In this document: in pieces, positions 44,021-52,456 of the stretch
How positions within the stretch are numbered: position 1 is the stretch's first letter
How the letters are laid out: the number at the start of each line of letters is the position of its first letter
Origin: a virus
Length of the DNA stretch: 64,000 nucleotides
IMG/VR virus record: IMGVR_UViG_3300034062_007046
Span: 18,846-82,845 of that record
Strand: one strand, 5' to 3'
Notes under the pieces: model-generated
What the model was told of the DNA's origin: nothing
Database searches by the model: none
Seen by the model: only the letters and a program-made list of their open reading frames with translations
Translations under genes and position numbers: made by a program

Positions 44021-45988
44021 ATGGCTAATAGTAATTCATATACTAAAAAAAGTATTTCAAGCAACAATCCAAAAAATCAAGAGTCGCCACTCTATAATGC
44101 ATTAACAAGGCTCTTTTCTGGACCAGTAATAAACTATCGTCAACAGTCGCAAATTCGCTTTAAACGTAGAGATTTAGATCGTTTTAAATTCACTTCAACA
44201 AGTGGACAAAGCTTTAAGAAGAAAAGCTACAATCCATTTGAAGCCATACAAAGTAACATCATGGCTAATCAAAGCCGTGCAGAACGTTATAGCGATTTTG
44301 ATCAAATGGAATTCATGCCAGAAATCGCATCAGCAATGGATATTTATGCAGATGAGATGACTACTTTTAATCAATTTAGACCAATTTTATCAATCGATTG
44401 CAAGAACGAAGAAATAAAACAAATATTACATAGTCTTTACTACAAAACTCTTAATATTGAACAAAATTTGTATGGCTGGTCTCGTACAATGGTCAAGTTT
44501 GGTGATTTTTTCTTATATCTTGACATAGATGAAAGGATTGGAATCAAAAGTGTGCTTGGGTTACCTTCACCAGAGGTTGAAAGACTTGAAGGAGAAGACG
44601 AAACTAACCCAAATTATGTACAATTTCAATGGAACAGCGCACAGATGACATTTGAAAATTGGCAAGTAGCCCATTTTCGCATTCTTGGACAAGATAAGTA
44701 TTCTCCATACGGTACATCCATCTTAGAGCCTGCTCGTCGCATTTGGCGTCAACTACAATTATTAGAAGATGCTATGATGGCTTATCGAATCGTCCGCGCT
44801 CCAGACCGTCGTGTATTTAAAATTGATGTTGGAAATGTTCCACCACAAGACGTTGAGCAATATATGCAAAAAATTATAGCTCAAATGAAACGCAATCAAA
44901 TTGTAGATCCAAATACTGGTCGTGTAGATCTTCGATATAATCCAATGAGTATTGATGAAGACTATTTTATTCCTATTCGTGGAACAAGTAGCGGAACCAG
45001 CATAGATACACTTCCTGGTGGACAATATAATGGCGCTATTGACGACGTTAAGTATTTAAGAGATAAATTGTTTTCTGCTCTTAAAATTCCTCAAGCATAT
45101 CTCGCAAGAGGTGAAGGCGCAGCAGAAGATAAAACAATGTTGGCGCAAAAAGACATACGTTTTGCTCGCACAATTCAAAGACTGCAAAAAGTTATAATTG
45201 GAGAATTAGAAAAAATAGGAATGATCCATTTATACACTCTTGGTTTTCGAAACGATGACATTCTTAAATTTAGTCTTCGTTTGCATAATCCATCAAAATT
45301 AGCTGAATTACAAGAATTAGAACATTTAGATAAGCAATTATCTGTAGCTGGAAGCGCAAAAGAGCAAGGTTTTAGCAAAAGACACATATTTGAAAATATT
45401 CTTAAGATCGAACCACAAGAATTTGTTAGAATTCAAAGAGAGTTATCATATGATGCAATGCTATCTAAAAATCTTGAAGGTATTGGCTCCGAAGAGACCC
45501 CAGACGCTGGTGGCGGTGGTGGATTAGGTGGTGGTGAAGGCGAAACAATCCCAGCAATAGGAACAGAAGCGCCATCGGCAGGAGAAGCGCAAGAAACGCC
45601 AGAGGCAACTGGTGAAACAGGTAAAGAGTCGCCATTATTAGCCGCCCCAGCCCGCCGTGAAGATAAATCCGTCTTTTCTGTTAAGACACCTCATCTAACT
45701 TCTGGCTCAAAAGGTAAATGGTATAGACCAGTCTCCTCTTCTCAAAACGGTTCAGGTGCTCGACAAAGATCATATTCTGCACAATCAGGAGGACAAGTTG
45801 CATCTTCAGCGAGTAGAAATATATTTAAAGGTATGAGTGGCTTAAATACACTGTCAAGAGGATTAACTGAATCTGATATATTCGAAAAAGACGAACAATT
45901 ATTATTAGAAGTTCAAGAAAAAATTGAACAAATTGATAAAATATTTGGTAAAAAAGAAATAATTGGAGAAAACAAAAATGAAACATAA
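44021..45988 (+). CDS. Portal protein, T4 gp20-like
   Basis: A 655-residue protein. Typical portal landmarks are FDQMEFMPEIASAMDIYADE near 95-115, GDFFLYLDID, WQVAHFRI, GTSILEPARRIWRQLQLLED, AYRIVRAPDRRVFKIDVGN, DDVKYLRDKLFSALKIPQAY and IGELEKIGMIHLYTLGF. The dodecameric portal is the vertex through which DNA enters the head and to which the neck binds. After ~490 comes a Gly-rich low-complexity linker (GGGGGLGGGEGE) and a Ser-rich tail ending in an acidic helix, making it longer than T4 gp20 (524). It overlaps the next gene by 11 bases. Confidence 0.9.
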   Translation: MANSNSYTKKSISSNNPKNQESPLYNALTRLFSGPVINYRQQSQIRFKRRDLDRFKFTSTSGQSFKKKSYNPFEAIQSNIMANQSRAERYSDFDQMEFMPEIASAMDIYADEMTTFNQFRPILSIDCKNEEIKQILHSLYYKTLNIEQNLYGWSRTMVKFGDFFLYLDIDERIGIKSVLGLPSPEVERLEGEDETNPNYVQFQWNSAQMTFENWQVAHFRILGQDKYSPYGTSILEPARRIWRQLQLLEDAMMAYRIVRAPDRRVFKIDVGNVPPQDVEQYMQKIIAQMKRNQIVDPNTGRVDLRYNPMSIDEDYFIPIRGTSSGTSIDTLPGGQYNGAIDDVKYLRDKLFSALKIPQAYLARGEGAAEDKTMLAQKDIRFARTIQRLQKVIIGELEKIGMIHLYTLGFRNDDILKFSLRLHNPSKLAELQELEHLDKQLSVAGSAKEQGFSKRHIFENILKIEPQEFVRIQRELSYDAMLSKNLEGIGSEETPDAGGGGGLGGGEGETIPAIGTEAPSAGEAQETPEATGETGKESPLLAAPARREDKSVFSVKTPHLTSGSKGKWYRPVSSSQNGSGARQRSYSAQSGGQVASSASRNIFKGMSGLNTLSRGLTESDIFEKDEQLLLEVQEKIEQIDKIFGKKEIIGENKNET

Positions 45989-46793
45989 TAAGAAAAGAAA
46001 TACTGCTTTTCTTTACGAAGTCTTATTAAGAGAAGGCACTCGCGGAGCATTAGATGGTGATGTTGAAAAGATAAAGCTTGTAAAAAATATAATTTTAGAG
46101 CATTTTTCGCCAAATTCTGAGTTGTATAAAGAATTGAAGTTATATAAATCTTTAGAAGAAAACTCTGTTGAGCAAGAATTTGCTGAAAAATTTATTAAAG
46201 AAGTAGAACAGCGTTATCAGAAACTAAACAAAAGAGCAATTTTTAACGAACAAACGCAATTAATTAATAAAATTAATAAAACTCTTGGCATAGGCTTGTA
46301 TAATTCTTTTGTGCCAAATTATAAAGATTTAGCGACCATTTCGCAAATTTTTAATGATGCTACTCCAATTAAAGAAAAAATCTTATTAGAACAAACAATT
46401 ATTAATAAAATTAAAATAGTCGATGAAAATAAAAATAGAAAAGTTATGCAGCCTATTGATAATATTGTATATTCCACTTTTAGCAGAAGCTTTAATGAAA
46501 AATATTCTTCTTTATTGAAGGAGCAAAAAGATTTATTAAATAAATTTGTAGGTTCTTTTGAAAATAACGGATTAGAATTTAAAATATTTTTAAATGAAGA
46601 GCTGGAAAGATTAAAAAATGAAATAAAAAAATCGGTCGTCAGAGAAGAGATAAGCTCAGACAAAAATATGGTTATTGCTACTAACAAAACATTAGACTAT
46701 TTAAGTAAGTTTAAAGAAGTAAAAGAAATTTCTGAAGACATGTTACAAAAAGTCTTAAAAATACAACAGTTTGTTCATGAGGTCAACAATTAA
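45978..46793 (+). CDS. Conserved head-region protein, unknown
   Basis: 271 residues. The ATG at 45978, 7 bases after GGAGAA, is preferred to an in-frame TTG at 45963. It is almost all helical and Lys/Glu/Asn-rich (KRNTAFLYEVLLREGTRGAL, VRQ-type helices, FLNEELERLKNEIKKSV). No domain is known to me. Its position between portal and protease is where T4 has small prohead core genes (67, 68), so a prohead core or scaffold accessory is possible. Confidence 0.5.
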   Translation: MKHNKKRNTAFLYEVLLREGTRGALDGDVEKIKLVKNIILEHFSPNSELYKELKLYKSLEENSVEQEFAEKFIKEVEQRYQKLNKRAIFNEQTQLINKINKTLGIGLYNSFVPNYKDLATISQIFNDATPIKEKILLEQTIINKIKIVDENKNRKVMQPIDNIVYSTFSRSFNEKYSSLLKEQKDLLNKFVGSFENNGLEFKIFLNEELERLKNEIKKSVVREEISSDKNMVIATNKTLDYLSKFKEVKEISEDMLQKVLKIQQFVHEVNN

Positions 46794-46794
46794 T

Positions 46795-47319
46795 ATGTTA
46801 AAGGTTTTTATAAAAGATAAACAAAGTGGCATAAAAAAAGAAGTACAGATAACAAGGTCTCTAAATGGAGATTATATGTTAACTGAGCATCCAGATATTG
46901 ATATCATCATAATGCCGCAGAAAAATAAACTTCTTGTTTTACCTAAAGAAGATTATAATGAACATGTTTACTCTCTACAAGATTCTTTTTTAAAATATAT
47001 GACCAAAAAGGGTGTTCTGCTACCAGAAAGTATATCTGGTGGTAACATATACGGTTCTTTTCAAGCCTCTTATACTCCACAACCATCGGGAGGTGAAAAC
47101 CCTTTGCAAGTAATTGTCTATAGCGCTGCAAACTTTATAGAACAAGAACGTCCAATATTTACGTTTGAAAAAGAATTTGAAGATACAATGGAAAAAGAAC
47201 TATTGTACCCATCAGTACAAGATTCCACCGAACTTGGAGAGGTTCCACAAGAACCATTCAAGGGCTCTATTCCAAAATATGGTTTCCCAACTCGCGGTAT
47301 TTACCGATACAATTATTAA
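46795..47319 (+). CDS. Conserved head-region protein, beta-rich
   Basis: 174 residues from the ATG at 46795, one base past the previous stop. It starts LKVFIKDKQSGIKKEVQIT, then DIDIIIMPQKNKLLVLPKED, a Gly/Ser/Pro linker (GGNIYGSFQASYTPQPSGG), and ends PKYGFPTRGIYRYNY. The layout is an alpha/beta N-terminal domain plus an extended C-terminal arm. No family is recognised. It lies in the portal-to-protease interval, so it is a likely head assembly protein. Confidence 0.5.
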   Translation: MLKVFIKDKQSGIKKEVQITRSLNGDYMLTEHPDIDIIIMPQKNKLLVLPKEDYNEHVYSLQDSFLKYMTKKGVLLPESISGGNIYGSFQASYTPQPSGGENPLQVIVYSAANFIEQERPIFTFEKEFEDTMEKELLYPSVQDSTELGEVPQEPFKGSIPKYGFPTRGIYRYNY

Positions 47320-47335
47320 TTTAGGAGAAAATATA

Positions 47336-47848
47336 ATGTTAATAACAGAGTCACAAATCAGACAGATTATTAAAGAAGAAATTCAAGCAATGGTAGAGGA
47401 AGGTATTATTGACGAAGGATTTGCAGATACTCTTAGAAGAGGCGTAGGTCAACTTGGAGCAAGATTGGCTTCTGCGGTTGGCACAACTTCAGCGGATGTG
47501 GCTGACATAGAAAAAGCAAAAGCATCTGAAAAAGCTGCTGGAGAAGAAAAAGCTACTGCCGCTAAGAAAGAAATGGCTAAAAAACAAGTTGTTCAAAAAG
47601 CAAGAGAAGCTTCGCAAGCTCTTTTAAAAATTGATAATGATATGAGAAAAATTAGCGAATTATCGGGTCCATTAAGTTATGCTGATGGCACAAAATTAGA
47701 TGTTACATCAATTGGGTCTGCTATTGAAGCTTTGATGCAAGAATTAGATAAAGTTGAGCAAAAAATTACAGGAGAAACTGGTCATACAACTGGAGGAAGT
47801 TTAGGGCTTCACCCAACTTTGAAAGAAAAGAAAGCAGCTAAAAAATAA
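47336..47848 (+). CDS. Helical head-region protein with N-terminal IIKEE helix
   Basis: 170 residues. The ATG at 47336 follows TTAGGAGAAA; a longer frame into the previous gene is rejected. The N-terminus is ITESQIRQIIKEEIQAMVEE, the same helix type as in the 36819 and 52457 proteins, with glutamates after hydrophobic residues that could be prohead-protease sites (I-x-E type). The middle is an Ala/Lys/Glu-rich coiled coil (EKAAGEEKATAAKKEMAKK). It could be a prohead core or internal head protein. The stop overlaps the next ATG (TAATG). Confidence 0.5.
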   Translation: MLITESQIRQIIKEEIQAMVEEGIIDEGFADTLRRGVGQLGARLASAVGTTSADVADIEKAKASEKAAGEEKATAAKKEMAKKQVVQKAREASQALLKIDNDMRKISELSGPLSYADGTKLDVTSIGSAIEALMQELDKVEQKITGETGHTTGGSLGLHPTLKEKKAAKK

Positions 47849-48111
47849 TGCAATTATTAAGCTTCATTCTTGCCTGCTACGGAATGACGATGATCGCGGT
47901 CTATGGCAAGATTTTTGATGCTGTTAGACCGCAGTATCATTTTTTTAAATGCCCTATGTGCATGGGATTTTGGGTTGGAGTATTTAATTGGCTTTTAATA
48001 GACGTAAGTTTTAATTGGTTTGTTGCTGGATGCATTTCATCTGGCACATCGTATCTGTTATCTCGCGTAGCAGATGACGACGGATTAACAATAAAAGTGA
48101 AGAAACAATGA
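47848..48111 (+). CDS. Small membrane protein with CPMCMGFW motif
   Basis: An 87-residue protein with three hydrophobic stretches (LLSFILACYGMTMIAVYG, MGFWVGVFNWLLIDV, WFVAGCISSGTSYLL) and a CPMCMGFWVG motif at ~35-44, like the C-x-x-C-x-G-x-W motif of DUF1360-type small membrane proteins. Function is unknown; a host envelope effect is possible. It overlaps the preceding gene by one base and is the last gene before the 164-base leader of the protease gene. Confidence 0.5.
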   Translation: MQLLSFILACYGMTMIAVYGKIFDAVRPQYHFFKCPMCMGFWVGVFNWLLIDVSFNWFVAGCISSGTSYLLSRVADDDGLTIKVKKQ

Positions 48112-48117
48112 AACTTC

Positions 48118-48125
48118 ACTATTTA
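48118..48125 (+). promoter_or_regulatory. Candidate phage promoter element ACTATTTA
   Basis: Exact ACTATTTA (context TTCACTATTTATACTG) 22 bases before the GTG of a mini-ORF at 48148, in the longest intergenic gap of the window. It could drive the mini-ORF leader and the protease gene. Confidence 0.4.
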
Positions 48126-48147
48126 TACTGAATGGAGGTGATTTATT

Positions 48148-48225
48148 GTGAATACTGAACAAGTATACATCCGTCGTTATATGTTGCAACCCGTTAGACG
48201 CTGTTGCAACGGTAGCATATCGTAG
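48148..48225 (+). CDS. 25-codon mini-ORF with very strong Shine-Dalgarno (leader peptide?)
   Basis: GTG start at 48148, TAG stop at 48223. The peptide is MNTEQVYIRRYMLQPVRRCC plus NGSIS. TGGAGGTGA, matching the anti-Shine-Dalgarno over eight bases (GGAGGTGA), ends 7 bases before the GTG and is stronger than at any large gene here. The coding DNA holds two copies of the self-complementary GTTGCAAC (48183-48190 and 48203-48210), which can pair as an 8-bp stem. The stop codon lies in the left arm of the hairpin at 48222. It may be a leader peptide that controls the downstream hairpin, a small toxic or regulatory peptide, or a structured RNA without translation. Confidence 0.4.
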   Translation: MNTEQVYIRRYMLQPVRRCCNGSIS

Positions 48226-48254
48226 CCTCTCGGAGAAAAAATCTGAGAGGCTAC
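48222..48254 (+). terminator. 10-bp hairpin before the prohead protease (attenuator?)
   Basis: GTAGCCTCTC (48222-48231) pairs perfectly with GAGAGGCTAC (48245-48254) around a 13-base loop. The following sequence (AACCTTTC) has only a short T-run, so it may be a weak terminator, an attenuator, or an RNA-processing hairpin. The mini-ORF stop is inside its left arm. A ribosome at the stop would keep the stem open. Confidence 0.65.
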
Positions 48255-48275
48255 AACCTTTCACCAGAGAAACAA

Positions 48276-48893
48276 ATGAGCAAATTATTATTAAGAGAAT
48301 TTTTTGAATTGTGCGAAGGCGGCGTCTGTCAAGATCTATTGACAGAGCAAGAAAAAATATTCGTCAAAGATGGTGGCTTGATGCTGTCTGGCATCATGCA
48401 AAAAAGCGATCAAGAAAATGGGAATGGGCGTGTATACCCACGTAGAATTCTTGAACGTGAAGTAGAAAATTATCAAAAATTAGTTGAAGAACGTAGAGCA
48501 TTAGGTGAATTAGACCATCCTGATGATTCTGTCATTAATTTAAAAAATACATCCCACATGGTTACTAAAATTTGGTGGGATGGCAATAATGTTATGGGTA
48601 AAGTTAAGGTTTTAGACACACCATCTGGTAATATTCTTAAAAATTTAGTAAAAGGTGGTGTAAAATTAGGTATTAGTTCGCGTGGTCTTGGTTCTACAAG
48701 AAAAGAAAGCGGTAAAACAGTTGTTGAGGATGATTTTCAATTAATTTGCTTTGATTTCGTGCAAGAACCATCAACTCCTGGTGCTTTTATGGGACCAAAA
48801 GAGTTAGCGGAAGGCAAAACGCGAGACACAAGCAAAATATTCAGCAAGGCAGATAGATTGAATCGTTTGCTAAACGATATTATAGGAAAATAA
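48276..48893 (+). CDS. Prohead core protease, T4 gp21-like
   Basis: A 205-residue protein. Landmarks of the herpes/T4-type serine protease fold: GRVYPRRILEREV (51-63), ALGELDHPDD with His81, and VKLGISSRGLG with Ser134/Ser135, followed by DDFQLICFDFVQEPSTPGAF. The protease cuts scaffold and capsid proteins after (I/L)-x-E sites during head maturation. A matching LKE site is present near residue 61 of the capsid protein encoded at 54733. Length is close to T4 gp21 (212). An ACCAGAG site precedes the ATG. Confidence 0.88.
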   Translation: MSKLLLREFFELCEGGVCQDLLTEQEKIFVKDGGLMLSGIMQKSDQENGNGRVYPRRILEREVENYQKLVEERRALGELDHPDDSVINLKNTSHMVTKIWWDGNNVMGKVKVLDTPSGNILKNLVKGGVKLGISSRGLGSTRKESGKTVVEDDFQLICFDFVQEPSTPGAFMGPKELAEGKTRDTSKIFSKADRLNRLLNDIIGK

Positions 48894-48896
48894 AAT

Positions 48897-49298
48897 ATGT
48901 CAATTCAAGGTTTTGAATATCCAAAAGCAGGGTTAGGAAATGTTGCAAGTTATCAAGTGAGCGGTATTCCTTGGGTAACTTCTTCTCTAACAGCTCCTGC
49001 ATCTTCCTCTGTTCCATTAGAGATTAATTTTCCAAGCGTTACAAAAAGTATTCTTGTTAAAAATATTAATCCCACAACTAACAAAATTAGAGTTGGCTTT
49101 AGCGCAAATGGCGTTAAAGGAACAAATTATCTTTTAATAGAAAAAGATGAATCATTTGAAGCCGATGTTAAAATAACAAAACTATACTTGTTAAGCGACA
49201 CATCGGGTTCTGCTATTGCATCTGTAGTTGCGTCTCTTACAGGAATTGATACAAGTTCGTTGCCTAATAGCTGGTCTGGTTCTTCTGGTGTAGGATAA
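48897..49298 (+). CDS. Small beta-rich virion protein (head decoration?)
   Basis: A 133-residue beta-rich protein with strands KSILVKNINPTTNKIRVGFS and TNYLLIEKDESFEADVKITK. It begins 3 bases after the protease stop, with GGAAAAT upstream. No named family is recognised. Adjacent to the protease and followed by fibre-like proteins, it could be a head decoration or head-fibre base protein. Confidence 0.45.
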   Translation: MSIQGFEYPKAGLGNVASYQVSGIPWVTSSLTAPASSSVPLEINFPSVTKSILVKNINPTTNKIRVGFSANGVKGTNYLLIEKDESFEADVKITKLYLLSDTSGSAIASVVASLTGIDTSSLPNSWSGSSGVG

Positions 49299-49319
49299 AT
49301 TTAATAGGGGGCTCTTAAC

Positions 49320-50591
49320 ATGTTAAGATATGGAGTTCCACCATTGCCAGCGGGCATACCTAATACTGCTTCGCTGCTTATCAATGATGGTATCGGTGGA
49401 GGCTGGGTAAGTTCTGCATTAGTAGACAATGTATTAAGCGCTTCATATGTTCCTGCAATTGTTACAACAGACGGTATACAGGGAAATGGAACGGTTGGTA
49501 GCCCTGTACAGCTACAACCAAGCATTTCTATTACGGCAGTAACGGCTTCGCTAAAAGGCGATGGTTCACAAGTTACAGGGGTTATTTCTTCTTCTTTTGC
49601 TACAACGGCGGCATTTGCTCAATCGATTAATAGTTCTTCTCTTGCAACTACTGGCTCAAATATTTTTGTTGGCAATCAAACATTCTCCGGCTCCCTTTAT
49701 CAGTCAGGAACTTTTTATGGCGACCTTATTAATTTAGCATTTGGGTCAACCCAAACTGGAACAGGCTCTTATCTTCTAAACGCGGACGATCAGGGTACAA
49801 TACAATTTGATACTTATCAAAACATAGGAGCTGCGCTACAACCATATGTAAACACTGGCTCTTTTAGTGGTTCATTTATTGGTACGGTGAGCGCATCAAC
49901 TATTACTGCAACTAAAATAACCGCTTCGTCAGGCATAAACTTAACAAATACACAAATAGAAGCAGTAAATTATATTGATTTTTATACAGGATCTTCACCA
50001 GCGTGGCGTAATGGTAGAATATTTTGGGATGATGCGCAAGGCGCTTTAGCTGTATATAATGCTGAAGCTGATATCACGCTACAAGTTGGACAAGAAAACT
50101 ACGTAAGAGCGCGTAACCAAACAGGAAGTCCAATACTAAATGGTACAGCCGTTAGATTGTCTGGTGCCCTTGGGGATAGACCAACCATAACAAAAGCACA
50201 ATCTATTGATCAAACTGCGCTTTTATCAAATCGAAACGATATCGTAGGTGTAGCAACACATGATATCGAGCATGGAACAGATGGCTATGTTACTACACAA
50301 GGTCTGGTTAATGGTTTAAATACAGATGCCTACGAGGCTGGTGATTTGCTATGGGTATCACAAACAGCAGGAGAATTAACCAATCAAGTACCGGATGCTC
50401 CCTATGACAAAATATTTATTGGTGTTGAACAAGAAAAAATACAAATAATGGTTCTATTTTTGTTTTTCCAAGACAATCTATGCACTTTCATGATTTGTCT
50501 TCTGTTAGTTCGTCGTTGTATACACAGGGCGATATATTCGTATACCAAGTTTCTGGTTCAAGCGGAGTTTGGACGAATACAAAACAATTAA
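49320..50591 (+). CDS. Head-region fibre protein, N-terminal part (frame broken near 50440)
   Basis: 423 residues as read, but only about the first 375 are natural. The body is Ser/Thr-rich (YVPAIVTTDGIQGNG, then SFSGSFIGTVSASTITATKI), followed by a domain common in phage fibres (GRIFWDDAQGALAVYNAEAD, ITLQVGQENYVRARNQTG, VGVATHDIE, GYVTTQGLVNGLNT, AGDLLWVSQTAGELT). After YDKIFIGVEQEKIQ the reading turns into an unlikely Phe/Leu/Cys/Arg-rich tail. The other frame continues the expected sequence (NNGSIFVFPRQSMHFHDLSS) into the 50480 part. The break lies at or near the A6 run at ~50434-50441. One ~709-residue fibre was probably intended. Confidence 0.6.
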   Translation: MLRYGVPPLPAGIPNTASLLINDGIGGGWVSSALVDNVLSASYVPAIVTTDGIQGNGTVGSPVQLQPSISITAVTASLKGDGSQVTGVISSSFATTAAFAQSINSSSLATTGSNIFVGNQTFSGSLYQSGTFYGDLINLAFGSTQTGTGSYLLNADDQGTIQFDTYQNIGAALQPYVNTGSFSGSFIGTVSASTITATKITASSGINLTNTQIEAVNYIDFYTGSSPAWRNGRIFWDDAQGALAVYNAEADITLQVGQENYVRARNQTGSPILNGTAVRLSGALGDRPTITKAQSIDQTALLSNRNDIVGVATHDIEHGTDGYVTTQGLVNGLNTDAYEAGDLLWVSQTAGELTNQVPDAPYDKIFIGVEQEKIQIMVLFLFFQDNLCTFMICLLLVRRCIHRAIYSYTKFLVQAEFGRIQNN

Positions 50592-51448
50592 GTGGTTCTT
50601 ATAGTTTTACTGGTTCATTGAATATAACTGGAGCATTGTCTGGCTCACCAAATATAACAGTAGCGAGCAACATAGTTCCTGTTTCGTCTGGAACAATTTC
50701 TCTTGGATCTTTAGATAAACCATTTAAAGAGATATTTGTTGGTAGTGGTTCCATCAGTATTGCAAGCCCAATTTCTGGCGACCCAGCAACCGTTATTAGC
50801 AACAACGCAGGCAACTTGGAAATAAGTGCCGGTGGTATTAGATTATTGGGAACGGGCTCATTTATTGCAGCAACTGGTTCATTTGAGTATGTGTCTGGTA
50901 ATGTTACTTGGGAAGGTAACAGTAACCAATTGGGCTATATTTCAGCTTCAAATGGCTTTACGGGATCATTTACTGGTAGTTTCTACGGGAATGATAACCT
51001 TACAAAATATTATGGTGTATTTAGTGACGAGACTTTACAAACAGCTTCTGCGATAAACACAGAAGCCGCAATACGATTTGGTAATACCCACGAAGCAAAT
51101 GGAATTAGCATAGTAAGCGGTAGCCAAATTAAAGTAACAAAAGCTGGGGTATACGATATCGCATATACAGCTCAATATCACAAAACAACTAATCCTTCTG
51201 TGACAGTATCAAACTGGTTAAAAAGAACTGGATCAAACGTTGATAAAACAAACGTTGATTTTATAATGCCTAACAACACAAACTATCATACGTTTGTAAA
51301 TTTCTATACATTATATTTAAACGCAAATGAATATGTTGAAATTATGTATAGTGATGGGGCAACATTTCAATTGTCTGGCACTGGCGCACAAATTACTCCA
51401 ACAAGACCTTCAACACCAAGCGTAAGATTAAAAATAACTAAATTATAA
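50480..51448 (+). CDS. Head-region fibre protein, C-terminal part
   Basis: 322 residues from an ATG without Shine-Dalgarno. Coding sense extends upstream to ~50440 in this frame, so the ATG is probably internal to a larger gene. Repeats of SGSYSFTGSLNITGALSGS type and TGSFTGSFYGN lead to a C-terminal C1q/TNF-like jelly-roll-type domain (YGVFSDETLQTAS, SGSQIKVTKAGVYDIAYTAQ, VSNWLKRTGSNVDKTNVDF, SVRLKITKL). Such domains are trimeric fibre tips. It is the natural continuation of the 49320 gene by a -1 (or +2) change of frame. Confidence 0.6.
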   Translation: MHFHDLSSVSSSLYTQGDIFVYQVSGSSGVWTNTKQLSGSYSFTGSLNITGALSGSPNITVASNIVPVSSGTISLGSLDKPFKEIFVGSGSISIASPISGDPATVISNNAGNLEISAGGIRLLGTGSFIAATGSFEYVSGNVTWEGNSNQLGYISASNGFTGSFTGSFYGNDNLTKYYGVFSDETLQTASAINTEAAIRFGNTHEANGISIVSGSQIKVTKAGVYDIAYTAQYHKTTNPSVTVSNWLKRTGSNVDKTNVDFIMPNNTNYHTFVNFYTLYLNANEYVEIMYSDGATFQLSGTGAQITPTRPSTPSVRLKITKL

Positions 51449-51449
51449 A

Positions 51450-52448
51450 ATGAAAGTATTAGCAACGTTGACAGTTTCCGGTGGTTTAAACATGGCTTCA
51501 ACAGCCAAAGACGAATTTACTATTGGAACACCTTTAGAAAATAATAATGGTCTTATAGATAATTTAACGGTCTATGCTAATGCTGATTTTAAAAATAATG
51601 TAATTATAGGAAGCAGCTCTACTGATACATTGCTCATCAATTCCAAGACAACTGCCTCTCAAGACTTATTTCTTAATAATGCTAATTTACTTATTAGTGG
51701 TTCTGGTACGATTTATTATAATGGCATGGATGTTTTTGCGTCTATGGACGGTGGCGCAAATGAAGGTGACGGTGAAGAACAAACTGTAACTGATATCGTG
51801 TCTGCTGGCGAAATTTTAACTTCAAGAAGTGGTTCTACGATAACGCTAACATTTAATACAGCTTCACTTGATGGTTATAAATTCTTACTAAATTCTTCAA
51901 ATTATACTCCTCAAGCTGGTGAAAAGACAATCTATTTTTCATTTGAACCGCACTATTCGGCTGTAACTTATTTTGATGCAAATTCGCAAGGATTAAACTT
52001 GAAACGCGCAGATTATGCAGTTTCAAATTTAAGTATGTCGATAAACCTCCCGCCAGTCCAAACTCATTTAGGCAAGACATTTACTTTTATAAATGCTACA
52101 TATGTCGGTAAATATACAGATTTTAATTCTATTGGGTATTCTTCTTCTGCTGGCGGATTAACTACAATAAATGGTAGGTATTCTGTTCATAAAATAATTT
52201 TTTATCCATACTCAAGTGGAAATTATACAGATTATATTGGATCTGGAAAATTAACCGAAACCAATATCTTAGAAACTTATTTAATAACAAATAACATAAA
52301 AGACTATATAATGGTTGTAGGTCATGAAAATGAAACAGACCAGCATAATTTTATTACGTTACAAGCAGTTTCATCAAGTCAATTTGGTTACACTTGGATG
52401 ATTAGGGACGTAAATGATTATCAGCCATTCTCCATAGCAGCAATTTAG
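51450..52448 (+). CDS. Head-region fibre-like protein
   Basis: A 332-residue protein that starts one base after the previous stop. The N-terminus (MKVLATLTVSGGLNM) has a fibre-type VSGGLN strand, and residues ~70-85 show another (LFLNNANLLISGSGTIYYNG). The C-terminal ~170 residues are a compact beta domain (KTIYFSFEPHYSAVTYFD, LGKTFTFINATYVG). No enzyme motif is present. Together with the preceding genes it forms a fibre cassette inside the head gene cluster. Confidence 0.5.
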   Translation: MKVLATLTVSGGLNMASTAKDEFTIGTPLENNNGLIDNLTVYANADFKNNVIIGSSSTDTLLINSKTTASQDLFLNNANLLISGSGTIYYNGMDVFASMDGGANEGDGEEQTVTDIVSAGEILTSRSGSTITLTFNTASLDGYKFLLNSSNYTPQAGEKTIYFSFEPHYSAVTYFDANSQGLNLKRADYAVSNLSMSINLPPVQTHLGKTFTFINATYVGKYTDFNSIGYSSSAGGLTTINGRYSVHKIIFYPYSSGNYTDYIGSGKLTETNILETYLITNNIKDYIMVVGHENETDQHNFITLQAVSSSQFGYTWMIRDVNDYQPFSIAAI

Positions 52449-52456
52449 GGGTTAAA

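Noticed and set aside
47165-47335. Long upstream extension of the 47336 gene
   Set aside because: The extension lies inside the preceding gene in another frame, while a TTAGGAGAAA site precedes the ATG at 47336.
48112-48275. tRNA gene in the longest intergenic gap
   Set aside because: The stems do not form a cloverleaf; no T-loop consensus or CCA end was seen. Leader with mini-ORF and hairpins fits better.
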